From positions 62,444,186-62,508,185 of the forward strand of contig CM034534.1 in NCBI GenBank assembly GCA_020002185.1: a stretch of 64,000 nucleotides of DNA, written 5' to 3'. The DNA comes from Paraescarpia echinospica (taxonomy: Eukaryota; Annelida; Polychaeta; Sabellida; Siboglinidae). The position numbers and the translations under genes were made by a program. Under the pieces are notes generated by a model. It saw only the letters and a program-made list of their open reading frames with translations. It ran no database searches and was not told the origin of the DNA. Shown here piece after piece: positions 10,846 to 20,839 of the stretch (its first letter is position 1; each line of letters starts with the position of its first letter).

Positions 10846-11216
10846 CAATTGTTTAGCGGAACAGCATATCTTTCTGAAGTACTTTGCGTTGGTTTCCAAC
10901 TTCTTCTTGCTGACGGAATCTACAGCTGATAGCTATGCCACCAAAATATGTTTCAATAACTAGATATTCACCGGTAATCGAGAAAGGGTTTCCCTACTTC
11001 TGATTTCATATTAGAAAAATGTCGGATCTGACTGACACTCGGGTGTTTTTTCATATCGGCCGAGGTTTAAAGAAACATATTTGTATAGTCGCAACTGAAT
11101 ACCTATGTCTTGACGTCAACCCCACGGCTCTAGGCGATGCATTTATTTAAACATAGTAATAGTATGATTTAATGTGCGCCAATTTTAACTATGGCAGATA
11201 TCGGCGAAAGTCAAAC
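10846..11216. other. No gene recognised
   Basis: No supported coding, RNA or repeat feature is seen. Confidence 0.45.
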
Positions 11217-11330
11217 GTTACATATTTTAAATCATCACCATATTTTGACAAAAACATTGCTGTTCAAGGTGACAGCATGTAGAATGACTGTCATTCTACC
11301 CCTACTCCTTCGGTCCTCTTTCCCTCACCC
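11217..11330 (-). mobile_element. LINE-A 5' fragment
   Basis: About 110 bp nearly identical to 8,511-8,625, including the near-palindrome TAGAATGAC-T-GTCATTCTA at 11,280-11,298 and the CTACTCCTTCGGTCCTC block. It corresponds to the start of the endonuclease ORF and its 5' flank. Beyond 11,330 the plus strand becomes pyrimidine-rich. Confidence 0.7.
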
Positions 11331-11784
11331 TTCCCTCCACTTCCCTCCTTCTTCCTTCTCCCATCCTTCATTTCGTCTTGGAGTTTTTTTTAATGTGGGT
11401 TCTGCATAATATTTAATTTCAGAGCGTGCATTGGAATTGAGATACTGCAAATATACCTCGTCAGATGATGTCATGCGCCATGCAATAAACCAGGCTGAAT
11501 ATGCCAGGATATGCAGACAAAGTTGCACGAGAACAAAGAGACAGGAAGCGATTGGCTTACAGCTTTCATAAAGTAAATTAGAGCGGTTGGTTTGTATAGC
11601 GTAGCAGTTGATAACTTTTGTTCGGTAAGTTGGACAATCCCACTGTCAGACACGAATTAGGCCCTGCACACAAAAATGTACGACTTGTATTTATCAGGTA
11701 AATGTACAGTTCACACATCTGACAAGGTCACCATGAGCACTGGCGTGAAACTGGTGGGGTAAATCATCTGCCCCACCAAATTAA
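11331..11784. other. No gene recognised
   Basis: A pyrimidine-rich patch (11,318-11,375) is followed by unremarkable sequence. Degraded upstream transposase codons may be present from about 11,640 but cannot be assigned. Confidence 0.4.
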
Positions 11785-12870
11785 TCGGGCTGGATGAACG
11801 CTGGGATGTTCATGTGTTACCTGCGTCACATCACTAAACACATTAACTGCTCAGAGAACAACAAAGCGCTACTGGTTATGGACAACCACGACACTCATGT
11901 AAACTTAGATGTGGTAGATTTAGCCAGGGGAAATAGCATTGTAATCCTGATGTTACCTCCGCATTGCAGTCAAACACTGCAGCCGCTAGTTGGCGACGAG
12001 TTTGAGTTTTTTCAAACAATTTTACTATGCAGCATGCAAACAATGAATGTCGAACCACCACGACAAACCGATCACTATATATAACAAACATCCAATCGGG
12101 ATTCCGAATAAGTGGCGTATTCCTGTTCTACAGATTTGAATTAAGTGAAGTGGAATGTCTGGCATCTATGGTGACAGAGCAATCTGAACCGATCGGGAGT
12201 GAACTGCTCCCTCATCGAACGCAACAGCAACATACATCTCCGGTCACGGGACCGCAGCAACACTCAACACCAGTTACTGGACCGCAGCAATATACAACAC
12301 CAACTACTGGACCGCAACAATACACAACACCTGCTACCTGACCGCAGCAATATACCACGCCAGCTAATGGACTGCAGAAACAGAGAGCGTCAGCTACTGA
12401 ACCGCAGCAGCATGCATACCAAGCTACCGTACACCAGCAGCGAACAGCTGCCTCCTCTTGGTGAAGAGCTAACAACATCGCCTCCTAGACCGGTGCAGCA
12501 AAGTAGGTATTCAACATCGATACACTCGTTTCACTGTGACATGAGACATCATACTGTATCCGAAAGCAAAACCACGAAGACAGCAACGATGAAGAACTTG
12601 ACGCAACCACTGTTGCACCCAATGACTACTTTGTTGTGAAGTTTGTATTCGAGATGACGTGGATATGATTTCTAAACTGATTAATTTACTGATAAATTTG
12701 GTGTACGGTTTCTGAAATGTAGCAAGAAGAGAGTTACTGCTAACCGGTTCACAATCCTGGGTGAGGACGACGCCGTCGCTGTGTCGTTGGACGACACTGT
12801 TGCTCCCTTCCCTGCTCTGTCTGTGTTGGGTGGTACTGCCGGAATTTTCCGTTGACTTGACTCTTTATTG
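11785..12870 (+). pseudogene. pogo/Tigger-like DDE transposase, 3' part
   Basis: The plus strand reads GWMNAGMFMCYLRHITKH, then ALLVMDNHDTHVNLDVVDLA and IVILMLPPHCSQTLQPL (11,794-12,010). This is the DDE_1 core of pogo/Tigger/CENP-B-type transposases, with the catalytic Asp in MDNH. After a frameshift, NIQSGFRISGVF (near 12,090) matches the usual GFRxTGI(F/Y)P block. A repeat segment follows, and then KCSKKRVTANRFTILGEDD (near 12,720-12,780) resembles the usual C-terminal tail. The N-terminal DNA-binding half is absent, and stops and frameshifts are present. No terminal inverted repeats were found. It is an inactive transposon relic. Confidence 0.7.
12240..12449 (+). repeat. 30-bp tandem repeat, seven units, coding decapeptide
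   Basis: Seven consecutive 30-bp units begin at 12,240, 12,270, 12,300, 12,330, 12,360, 12,390 and 12,420. The first four are well conserved and encode a PVTGPQQYTT-like decapeptide; the last three are more divergent. In unit four the Gly codon GGA has become TGA, ending the frame. The array lies between two transposase blocks, so it expanded inside the transposase ORF or at its edge. Confidence 0.8.
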
Positions 12871-13435
12871 ATCTCAGTGAAAACAGCTCAATTTTTGTTC
12901 TGTTGTTTTTGGTGTCACTATCCGCACAATGAAAACAGACGTGTTTTCTGTTGAACTGACTCGTTCACGACCTCACTGAATAGAGTGCACAGTTCTAAGA
13001 ATGGGTCTTCGGATTACAGCCTACTGTCTACCGAATAAATCTACTTAGCATGGATAGTTTTTAAACAAACGTGCTTGTGTTTGAAAACAAATGTTATGTT
13101 TATTAGCATGACGTTTGCAACATACGTTTGTAAAACAAAACGAAATTATATAAACTAGTTAGTCATACAGTGGCAAATGATATATTATGTTGGTATATAA
13201 ACTAGTTCTTATCCACTCTATAATATATATAATGTATATATATAATATATAATGATAGCTTACTTACATACATGAGCATAGCGTCGCATACATATATGAA
13301 GGTGCCCCGTTTTGTTAACGAAAACAATAATTTGTTAGCTGTTCTTGATATGTTTTGGAAATTATATATCAATCAACTATAAATAAAAATATTAACGAAT
13401 TTAACATTCGACATACCATTTTATGAAATAGAAAT
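12871..13435. other. No gene recognised; AT-rich
   Basis: The interval includes a TA-rich stretch at about 13,215-13,255. No family signature is seen. Confidence 0.5.
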
Positions 13436-13974
13436 GTGTTTGGCCGCTGCAGTAGGTGGCGCTGCGCTAGTAGCAACACTGTCTGCCGTACTCTGGTGCT
13501 GTTTTTTCCCTATTGGATTGTGTTTTATGGATGGTGTAGTGCTGTGACTGTGCAGGATGGTGTCCGAAAGTATCAGGAATGCAGCGGTGTGTGTACTGGT
13601 GTTGTTGGTGCTGGCTTCCTTCACATGTGGACTGTTTTCTGAGGGCGGCTCAGCCAGTCAAGCCCCGCGTCATTACAACATGGCGACTCTGCTTGCTTTG
13701 CGCTCATCAACCGCAGCTAGAGTGAAGCCGATGATTGACTTGCCACCAGAGTTGACGATAAGGAGAAGGGGTAAGAGAGGAGGGGTGAGGGTCAGAAATA
13801 AACGCAGACAGTTTAAACTGTATTTGCTGTCAGTGATTCAGGGCAATGTGCAATCTTTGAAGAACAAGATGCGCCAATAGATAAAACCCATGTTGTACAA
13901 GGAGAGTTTAATGCAAAGCTCCACAATTACAAACCTGTCACATGTGAACCAGCGAAGCCCGGATAATGCCTGGG

Positions 13975-14044
13975 GGCAGATCACTATTATACGATAACCG
14001 AATACTGGCGGCAGATCACAATTATACAATAACAGAATACTGGC
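13975..14044 (+). repeat. 35-bp tandem duplication
   Basis: Two adjacent 35-bp units (13,975-14,009 and 14,010-14,044) differ at only four positions. They lie in the degraded endonuclease region of the LINE at 13,557-16,500. Confidence 0.8.
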
Positions 14045-15094
14045 GATGGATGAATTACACGCATGCGTACAACACAGGGAGGAGTTTGGAATTGCCAACT
14101 TGATGTGTTTAACAGAAACTAGGCGATACTATACCGGACAGACATGTTGAACTTGAGGGATTTGTATAGGGGTGACAGATCACGGGACTCGGGAAAGAAA
14201 GGCGGAGTATTTTTGTCAATCAGAAATGGTGTCACATAAACAATGTCACTGTCAAACACAAGCATTGTTCACCGGGTGTAGAGATATTGACCCTTGGTAT
14301 GCGGCCCTACTATTACGCATGTGCTGTCGGTGACAGTGTATGTGCCATCGTCAGCCAGAGCCAATGACGCAGCAAAGACGACTGCTCAGCATCTACATGA
14401 CCTACAACTCAGCGCTCCGGACTCACTCATTATCATCATGGGGGACTTTAACCACTGTAACTTGAAGAAGGTGAGCCCAAGTTTAACCAGCACGTCACTT
14501 GTGCCTCAAGAAAAGACAAAACTCTAGACCTGTTTTATTCAAACGTTGCAGATGCATACCGGTCTGTTCCGTTGCCGCCGCTAGGACGTTCTGACCACAG
14601 TTTGGTCAATCTGCTTCCCCGCTACAAACCCCGAGTGCAACGCGAATCACCCCTCACCAGAACTGTGTTAGACTGGTCCAGCCAGTCACTCGACACATTA
14701 AAAGGGAGTTTGGAATGCACCGACCGGGATGTGTTTGTTGACATATCGAGTGGCGTGTGTGAATTGACAGACTGTTTAACAGATTACATTGCCTTCTGTG
14801 TGGACAATGTGATCCCTAGGAAAACTGTCAACGTTTTTGTCAATAACAAACCCTGGGTTACAAAAGAAGAACAGGTTTTGAATAAAAAAAGAAAGCATTT
14901 GAAGAAAAACGAATTATCCTCATCAACCTCAATGAAGTTGTTGCTGATTTTCTGGACCCGTAGTTTGCATATAGAAGAAAGAGAGGTGTTGAAGTTGCAG
15001 TTCTGTATTTGTTAAACAACATTTATTCTCATTTAGAACAACCTGGTGTTTATGTTCGCTTGATGTTCTTTGATTTTAGTAGTGCCTTTAACAC

Positions 15095-15816
15095 AATACA
15101 ACCTCATTTAATGGCAGATAAACTAATGAGAATGACAGTTAATTCACCCACAGTCTTATGGATACTGGACTACTTGACAAACAGACCGCAATATTTGAGG
15201 ACTGGACCAAACGTGACCTCTGACACAGTGAGCACGAACACAAAGCCCCCCCCCAATGGACAGTTCTTGCACCATTCTTCTTCTCCCTACACACAGCTGA
15301 CTACAGAAGTTCTAGTCACTCATGTCCCATGTCCAAAATACAACCTCATTTAATGGCAGAGAAACTAATGAGAATGACAGTTAATTCACTCACTGTCTTA
15401 TGGATACTGGACTACTTGACAAACAGACCGCAATATTTGAGGACTGGACCAAACGTGACCTCTGACACAGTGAGCACGAACACAAAGCCCCCCCAATAGA
15501 CAGTTCTTGCACCATTCTTCTTCTCCCTATACACAGCTGACTACAGAAGTTCTAGTCACTCATGTCCCATGTCCAAGATACAACCTCATTTAATGGCAGA
15601 GAAACTAATGAGAATGACAGTTAATTCACTCACTGTCTTATGGATACTGGACTACTTGACAAACAGACCGCAATATTTGAGGACTGGACCAAACGTGACC
15701 TCTGACACAGTGAGCACGAACACAAAGCCTCCCCCCAATGGACAGTTCTTGCACCATTCTTCTTCTCCCTATACACAACTGATTACAGAAGTTCTAGTCA
15801 CTCATGTCCCATGTCA
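15095..15816 (+). repeat. ~240-bp tandem triplication inside the LINE RT domain
   Basis: Three near-identical units start at 15,095, 15,337 and 15,577. Each encodes IQPHLMAxKLMRMTVNS, VLWILDYLTNRPQYLRTG and, after a frameshifting poly-C run, the block that normally reads STGAPQG. The C runs differ in length (9 C, 7 C, and 9 with one T). Units two and three are the most similar. The unique continuation resumes at FADDTGL. Confidence 0.9.
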
Positions 15817-16619
15817 AAGTTTGCTGACGATACAGGACTGACTGGACTCGTTACTGATGACGGCGAGACAGACTACAGACGAGAAGTGGATAGGTTTGTG
15901 GGATGGTGTGACGACAACTACCTTCAGCTCAATGTGGGTAAGACTAAATAACTGATAGTTGATTTTAGAAAGAAGAGTCAGAATTATAGAGACGTGGTCG
16001 TCAACGGAGAAGTAGTGGAAAAGGTGGATGAGTACAAGTATTTGGGTATAGTACTAGACAGCAAACTGTCATGGAAGCCAAACACTGACGCAATTATGAA
16101 GAAACTGCACACTTGGTTGTATTTCTTACGTAAACTGAGATCATTTAATGTACGCCAAAAACTGCTGCAAATGTATTATACTTCAACGGTGAACATTGTG
16201 CTTTACTTGGTGCAGCGTGCTGGAGTGGCAATATCAGCAATCAGGACAGGAACAGGCTAGATAAATATATCAGGAAAGCAAGTGGGATTGTAGGGAGGGG
16301 ACAGGTCAGTTTCATATTAACACATGAAAAACGGGTGATGGACAGAGTACAGACGATTTTGGCAGACGATACCCACCCACTCAGATCTGAATTTGACAGC
16401 AGACGGATAGACAGGAGTAACACATACAGAGCTCCACGCACTAGAACCACACGCTGTAGGAATTCATTCATACATATTTTCAATGCACACATAGACAGAT
16501 AGATGCTGATGTTGCTACTCCGGCTACTGTCTTCAATGCATACAGTGTGTGGGTGTGAGTGTGGGTGTGTAAACGTGATACTTAAACTAAGCTATAGTAA
16601 TTGATTTGCATTACTCAGT

Positions 16620-16910
16620 GGATGCTTCAATTGAGCTGGTATTGCTAGGAAATTTACGCAACTACGTTTTTTAAGACGTTCACAATATGTAAATGTGAAC
16701 GCCTTGGAATAAGGGGGTGGGGTAGGTATAATTCCACTTCATCAATACAGATCAGCCGAACTATAGAATATAAGGTATGTTGGAAAAAAAATTAATATTC
16801 TTTCCAACGATGTCATAATTATACGCCATTATGATGTAGTGTCCTCACATTGACATCATGCCTAAAATATTCTATGTAAATCACTACACAGTTTAGTCAC
16901 TAGCTCACGT
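16620..16910 (-). repeat. Dispersed repeat R350, single inverted copy
   Basis: The minus strand matches the tandem array at 20,840-21,840. Shared blocks are TAGTTCGGCTGA, ATTGATGAAGTGGA, the CCCCACCCC-type run, GTGAACGTCTTAAAAAACGTAG and the following TACGTAAATTT-like segment. There is no coding potential. It may be a non-autonomous element or satellite-derived copy. Confidence 0.6.
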
Positions 16911-17145
16911 AGGGGTAACACTTCTTTTATGTTGATCACAAAAAACAATGAATCCACCTTGCAGGCTAATATATGTATACACATTAAATAATATAGTCAT
17001 TATTATACTTATTGATGAATGGAGAAAATAGAATATGCCAGCCTGATCTCGCTTCAGTCAGAAATTGCTCCTTATCAAAACGATACAAACAATAATGACA
17101 ATCATATTATAAATGGATGGAATATTGAGAGCCATACACATGTCG

Positions 17146-17343
17146 TTAATTTTGAAACAAATAAGAACTCAAGGTAATCGCCCTCTTTATCAGATGATTG
17201 TAACCCAGTTTCTCGTCGTCATCGTCTTCGCTGTCGCTTCCAACATCATCAACATTTTCAATCCTGATGTCTACATCAGCCTTCCTACCCCAAAAACTTC
17301 CTGTCAGTAATCCATCTTCCCATTTACACTGATTTTCGGGAAT
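17146..17343 (-). CDS. Acidic open stretch, possible exon, unidentified
   Basis: The minus strand stays open for 65 codons between stops, without needing an ATG. It contains CKWEDGLLTGSFWGRKADVD, then the acidic run DVGSDSEDDDDEKLGYNH, then LIKRAITLSSYLFQN before the stop at 17,146-17,148. Composition looks protein-like, and an acceptor-like CCTAG precedes the first codon. No convincing donor was found, and I cannot name the family. It could be an exon remnant or a chance frame. Confidence 0.3.
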   Translation of the reverse strand: MPENQCKWEDGLLTGSFWGRKADVDIRIENVDDVGSDSEDDDDEKLGYNHLIKRAITLSSYLFQN

Positions 17344-18000
17344 CTAGGCTTGCTGTTAATAATAGTTCAGAACCGTGTCAGATATTTTCAGGAAAAGAAC
17401 ACCACTGTTTATTATTATTTAAATACTGTGACTATGACGATAGTTGCACCCAAAACATAATTGTCTCTAATAAACTATGAGGTGTTTTGAAGCGTTCATT
17501 TAACAAGTTAAGGTAGATGTTCATAACCAGCATTGGTGGAAATCAAACGTGAACAAGCATAACTGTAATGCAAATGCGTCTATACACATTGTAATTCTGA
17601 TTTTATATAAATTTAAAAAACAGCATGCTGACTACAAAAACCTGGGAAATTAAAACAATGCGTCACGTCATTGTCTATTTAGTATTTGTGGTGTCTTTTG
17701 GGATTAATATTAGTAGCCGGTATACCTAGGGCCAGGCTATAGACTACACAGTATAGTAGCTTGGCTAGATCAAAGTCATAGACAAACACAAAGTCATGCC
17801 GGGGAAGGCAAAACCATTACGTTACGCTAGTCGTCGACATCGTCTAGTCTACTCAACTCTAGTGTATAAGTCTATCCCTGTAAATGACAGACTAAACTCA
17901 ATAAATACACTAACTTAGTTTTAGTACAGTCAGTTGGCCTGACACTACAAGTATAGCACCCACTACTCTGTCACTAGTACTAGACTAGTTTAACGACGTA
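17344..18000. other. No gene recognised
   Basis: Unremarkable non-coding sequence. If the first exon at 18,009-18,236 is real, this could be intron. Confidence 0.45.
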
Positions 18001-18008
18001 GTCAGTAC

Positions 18009-18196
18009 CTGCAATTATCCCGGCCACCACTGACCATGTCATGTGAAATAGGAACATAAATTTCGCATATACGGCAGTATGTAAAGCCGGCCCCCTTGTT
18101 TAAATTTGACAATACGGGCAATGTCCGCGTGCATGCTGTTTGCAGCACACGTTTCTTCTTGGCTGGTAGTGGTGCCGTTTCGATGCCCGCTATCAT
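18009..18196 (-). CDS. Possible first exon with NLS-like and zinc-finger-like motifs
   Basis: A minus-strand frame starting at ATG 18,196 reads MIAGIETAPLPAKKKRV, where PAKKKRV resembles a monopartite nuclear localisation signal. It continues to NKGAGFTYCRICEIYVPISH and GGRDNC. The C-x-x-C followed by GGRD is reminiscent of the first half of BED/hAT-associated fingers. Immediately after, TTGCAG/GTACTG at 18,009/18,008 is a good splice donor, so the remaining finger residues would come from the next exon. An upstream in-frame-independent ATG at 18,236 opens a different, less convincing frame. No downstream exon was identified. Confidence 0.3.
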
Positions 18197-18261
18197 TTCG
18201 TGTAGCGTGAGTCGTGACTTCTTGTTTGAGCGCCATGAGCGCGGAAATGCGAATTTGTCGT

Positions 18262-18345
18262 AACGCTGTTTCCTATTGGTCAGCTTACGACCAGAAGCAG
18301 CGAATGAAAAACCATCTCACAACAAGCAGCATATATATGCTGCCA
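18262..18345 (-). promoter_or_regulatory. Putative TATA/CCAAT promoter
   Basis: Read on the minus strand, a TATA-like GCATATATATGC palindrome (about 18,329-18,341) precedes a GACCAATAGG motif (about 18,273-18,283). The ATGs of the possible exon begin 40-80 bp further on. The CCAAT box lies downstream of the TATA motif in this orientation, which is atypical, so this remains weak. Confidence 0.25.
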
Positions 18346-19155
18346 CCAGTTGAATAAAATGAAGCTAAATTTAAGGAGCACGAAAGTGACTGACGCTCAT
18401 TGTGACAACGAAAGAATCCGTAATATTTTCATCCCTCGCCGTAATACCGTAATTTGAGGTGTATTTCCGGAATTATTCCGGACAATCCGGAATGGTAGGC
18501 AGGTCTGCTACATGTATCTGTCTATCTTCATGTCATACAGTTTGTAAGTGGTTGTTGACATTCGGTTTCCATCCATGGGCACCTACTCCAGCACTGCCCA
18601 CTACAGGATGGCTACAGGCAGCATACATGGCCAGAGGACACCCCGCTGAACGATAATACATATGATGATCCAGAGGCATTGAGGACGACAGCCTAATTTT
18701 TGACGGCGACAGTCTTTCCCATCTAGAGAAAAAACGCAGTTCGCAACGCTGCTATGTCTGGTTGCTCCTTTTCTGTCTATTATCTCTATTTATCCCTTTT
18801 TTTAAATCTTGGATTATCTTCGCGCTGTGAACTATAAGTAATGAGTACACAGAGCGTTCAAATTGAAGATCTGTGACTTTTGTATATATAATCACACTTT
18901 TACATTGACGTTTAAACTAGCCTTTGTTTTGGGGTGTGGCTGCTGCTATCAATCGGTTTGAACTATACGTACACATGCACGCAGCCAAGCTGCGCTCATT
19001 GTACTAGTGCATTGCTTGCCTCTGGTACTGTCCGCTGCAGCACGTCGCTGTCCAGAACATTGGTGCTGAATCTACATAAATGCATGCAGCCGCCTTGTCA
19101 CCCGCGGACGGAAACATTGAGAGACGTGGCACAACAGCCGGAATAAGACGACGAT
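18346..19155. other. No gene recognised
   Basis: The interval includes TTCCGGAATTATTCCGG-type inverted repeats near 18,466-18,493 and open frames without motifs (18,459-18,656 and 18,934-19,146). Confidence 0.45.
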
Positions 19156-19372
19156 CCAGGCCAATAACCAAGTTTATATATATGTATATATTATATATAT
19201 ATATATAATAAATTATTCTAGGAATTTGCTTGCTAAGGTTTTTTTTCTGATTTATTTCTCTTAAATGCGATTTTATGTTTCTTAGATATTTGTTGATTTT
19301 GTAAACTCCCGTGAACGGGGGTTAGGATTTGATGGTGTATAAATAAAGTTTATTATTTTTATTATTATTAGA
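19156..19372 (+). mobile_element. LINE 3' tail fragment with AT microsatellite
   Basis: A TA-rich tract (about 19,172-19,211) is followed by GTGAACGGGGGTTAGGATTT and TGTATAAATAAAG, ending in (TTA)n at about 19,350-19,370. This is the form of a short, heavily 5'-truncated LINE 3' end on the plus strand. Confidence 0.5.
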
Positions 19373-19375
19373 GTG

Positions 19376-20600
19376 ATCAACAAAGAGGACTCACCAAGTT
19401 TCCCAAAAGCCAGTTTGTAGTCAACATGCTTTACCACCAGTGGGTAAGGCCTCACTTTACGCATGGAAACCTGGTAAGGCATAGCACACGCCAGATCTGA
19501 ATTCTTTAGCCAGTCCGGTAATGCTGATAACACGTCGTGAATTCGTTGTGCTGAGGTTAATCCACAAACATGCTTCAACTTATTCTGCATCGTGCAACAG
19601 AAGGATGGATATGTCAGTGTTATTACAATGGACAATTGATTATGGTAGTTATTGTGTGTTGTTTACAATGTAGTTGGCATAGAAGTTGACTTTAGTTCCA
19701 GCTTCTGCGTGGTTACAAGACAACCTGGCCTCATACGTAAGTCACAATTCACTCATATTTGAAACGTAGTTCGCAGTAGTAAAGCAGACAGTGTGCCCTT
19801 GAAGTACTGAAGCATATTTCAGAGAAGGCCATTTATTTACGAGGAATGTCGTCAGAGCTGTCTTGAATGAAGATGATAGTAGCGGTCGATGCATGTTGTT
19901 GGGATGGTCTTGTGGTTCTGCATAATGTTTGAGTATCACCGCGTGTGGCTCGTTTATGTGTTTTTACCGCGTGCCCTCAAACATGTTTCAAACGCAATGT
20001 GCACTACTGTTGCAAGAGAACATGTTTGTTAGAGGATTGACCGCCATGAAGAATAACATGGATTCAATAATATATGCATTTAAACCGACTGGTCTTTCAA
20101 CAATGGCATCCACATTAATTGTTCTCATCAATGTTGACTTATCAGTTGTGTTCTTGAAGCTATTTATATGAGCAATTGACAATGGAACGGTGATCAATGG
20201 GTGTGAAAATACATTATCTAAGTCATGTTTCTCTGATGCAGCTAGGAAAAGAAGTATTCCAAATACATCCCGAGTGCAGCGAACATCCTGCTCTTAATTA
20301 TAGTTTATCTTCAGTTTAATTGTTACAGCATATTGGTCAAAATTCTTGATTATAAGAAGGTTAATTTGTTCCCGAAAGCGCGTCGGATCATTGTGGCATC
20401 CTCGGAAGAATTCGTCCTGCCACAATCCCCCCTTCTCAATGACTGCCAGTAGATCACAAGCAACCCCCGTTGATGCTCGGCGTCCAATTGTCAGGCAATA
20501 CGGCTTTTTGTCGAATGTTGTTGAGCAGAAAGGGTTCGTCGTCTCCTCAAGCACCTTCACGAGTTGTTTTAAGAATATAATTGTCTCTCTAGGTGCGATA
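19376..20600 (-). pseudogene. Uncharacterised invertebrate FEN/PIN-like family, broken copy A
   Basis: Minus-strand frames give an ordered set of blocks that I recognise from memory as a multicopy uncharacterised invertebrate protein family. They are MKVLEETTNPF (20,528-20,560), CTRDVFGILLFLAASEKHDL, HPLITVPLSIAH, DKSTLM and AYIIESMLFF (about 20,040-20,290), SFKTALTTFLVNKW and LQGHTVCFTT (about 19,760-19,870), HCNNTDISILLLH (19,592-19,630), SRRVISITGLAKEF, YALPGFHA, then KVRPYPLVVKHVDYKLAFGK (about 19,398-19,460). In intact members an EEADTR-NDTD-GCD motif series suggests a FEN/PIN nuclease fold; that is my inference. Here the GCD block is deleted at a frameshift and several stops occur. Function and mobility are unknown. 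Confidence 0.55.
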
Positions 20601-20839
20601 TAGCATCAGTTGTTGTAAGATATGAAAGGTATCAACTCACTATAGTACCTCTGACTGGTCGTGTTATTTTTCTCTTTCGTGGCTTGAAGCATTGTGAAAC
20701 GAGATGATGGGTATTCCCAGGTGGGAGAGTTTGCCAAGTCTATTGACTGAAATGTGCAGGGAGTAATTTCCATTGCTTATATATGACGTACTTGCTGCAT
20801 AATTACATGTTACTGTAAATGTATCACATTTGGGAGGAG

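Larger units (their letters stand above)
13557..16500 (+). mobile_element. Rex1/L2-like LINE, degenerate, with internal triplication
   Basis: The ORF2 N-terminus at 13,557-13,880 carries RRRGKRGGVRVRNKRR followed by GNVQSLKNKM, the usual start of this LINE type. Endonuclease pieces follow: IIMGDFNHCNLKK (14,430-14,475) with an intact GDFN box and GRSDHSLVNLLPRY (14,580-14,620). The linker reads FVNNKPWVTKEEQVLNKKR (about 14,836-14,895). RT begins with FFDFSSAFNTIQPH (15,066-15,108) and then enters a ~240-bp tandem triplication before FADDTGL (15,817-15,840) and YKYLGIVLDSKLSW (16,030-16,075). The C-terminus is degraded and the element ends near 16,500. It is the same family as 43,196-45,840 in the palindrome arm. 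Confidence 0.8.

Noticed and set aside
12240..12449. A CRISPR-like array
   Set aside because: Units are contiguous 30-bp repeats without unique spacers, and the sequence is eukaryotic.
19395..19584. A minus-strand exon suggested by a clean acceptor and a GTGAGT donor
   Set aside because: For most of its length another frame gives the family-matching CNNTDIS...ALPGFHA sequence, so the splice-like sites are probably coincidental within a pseudogene.
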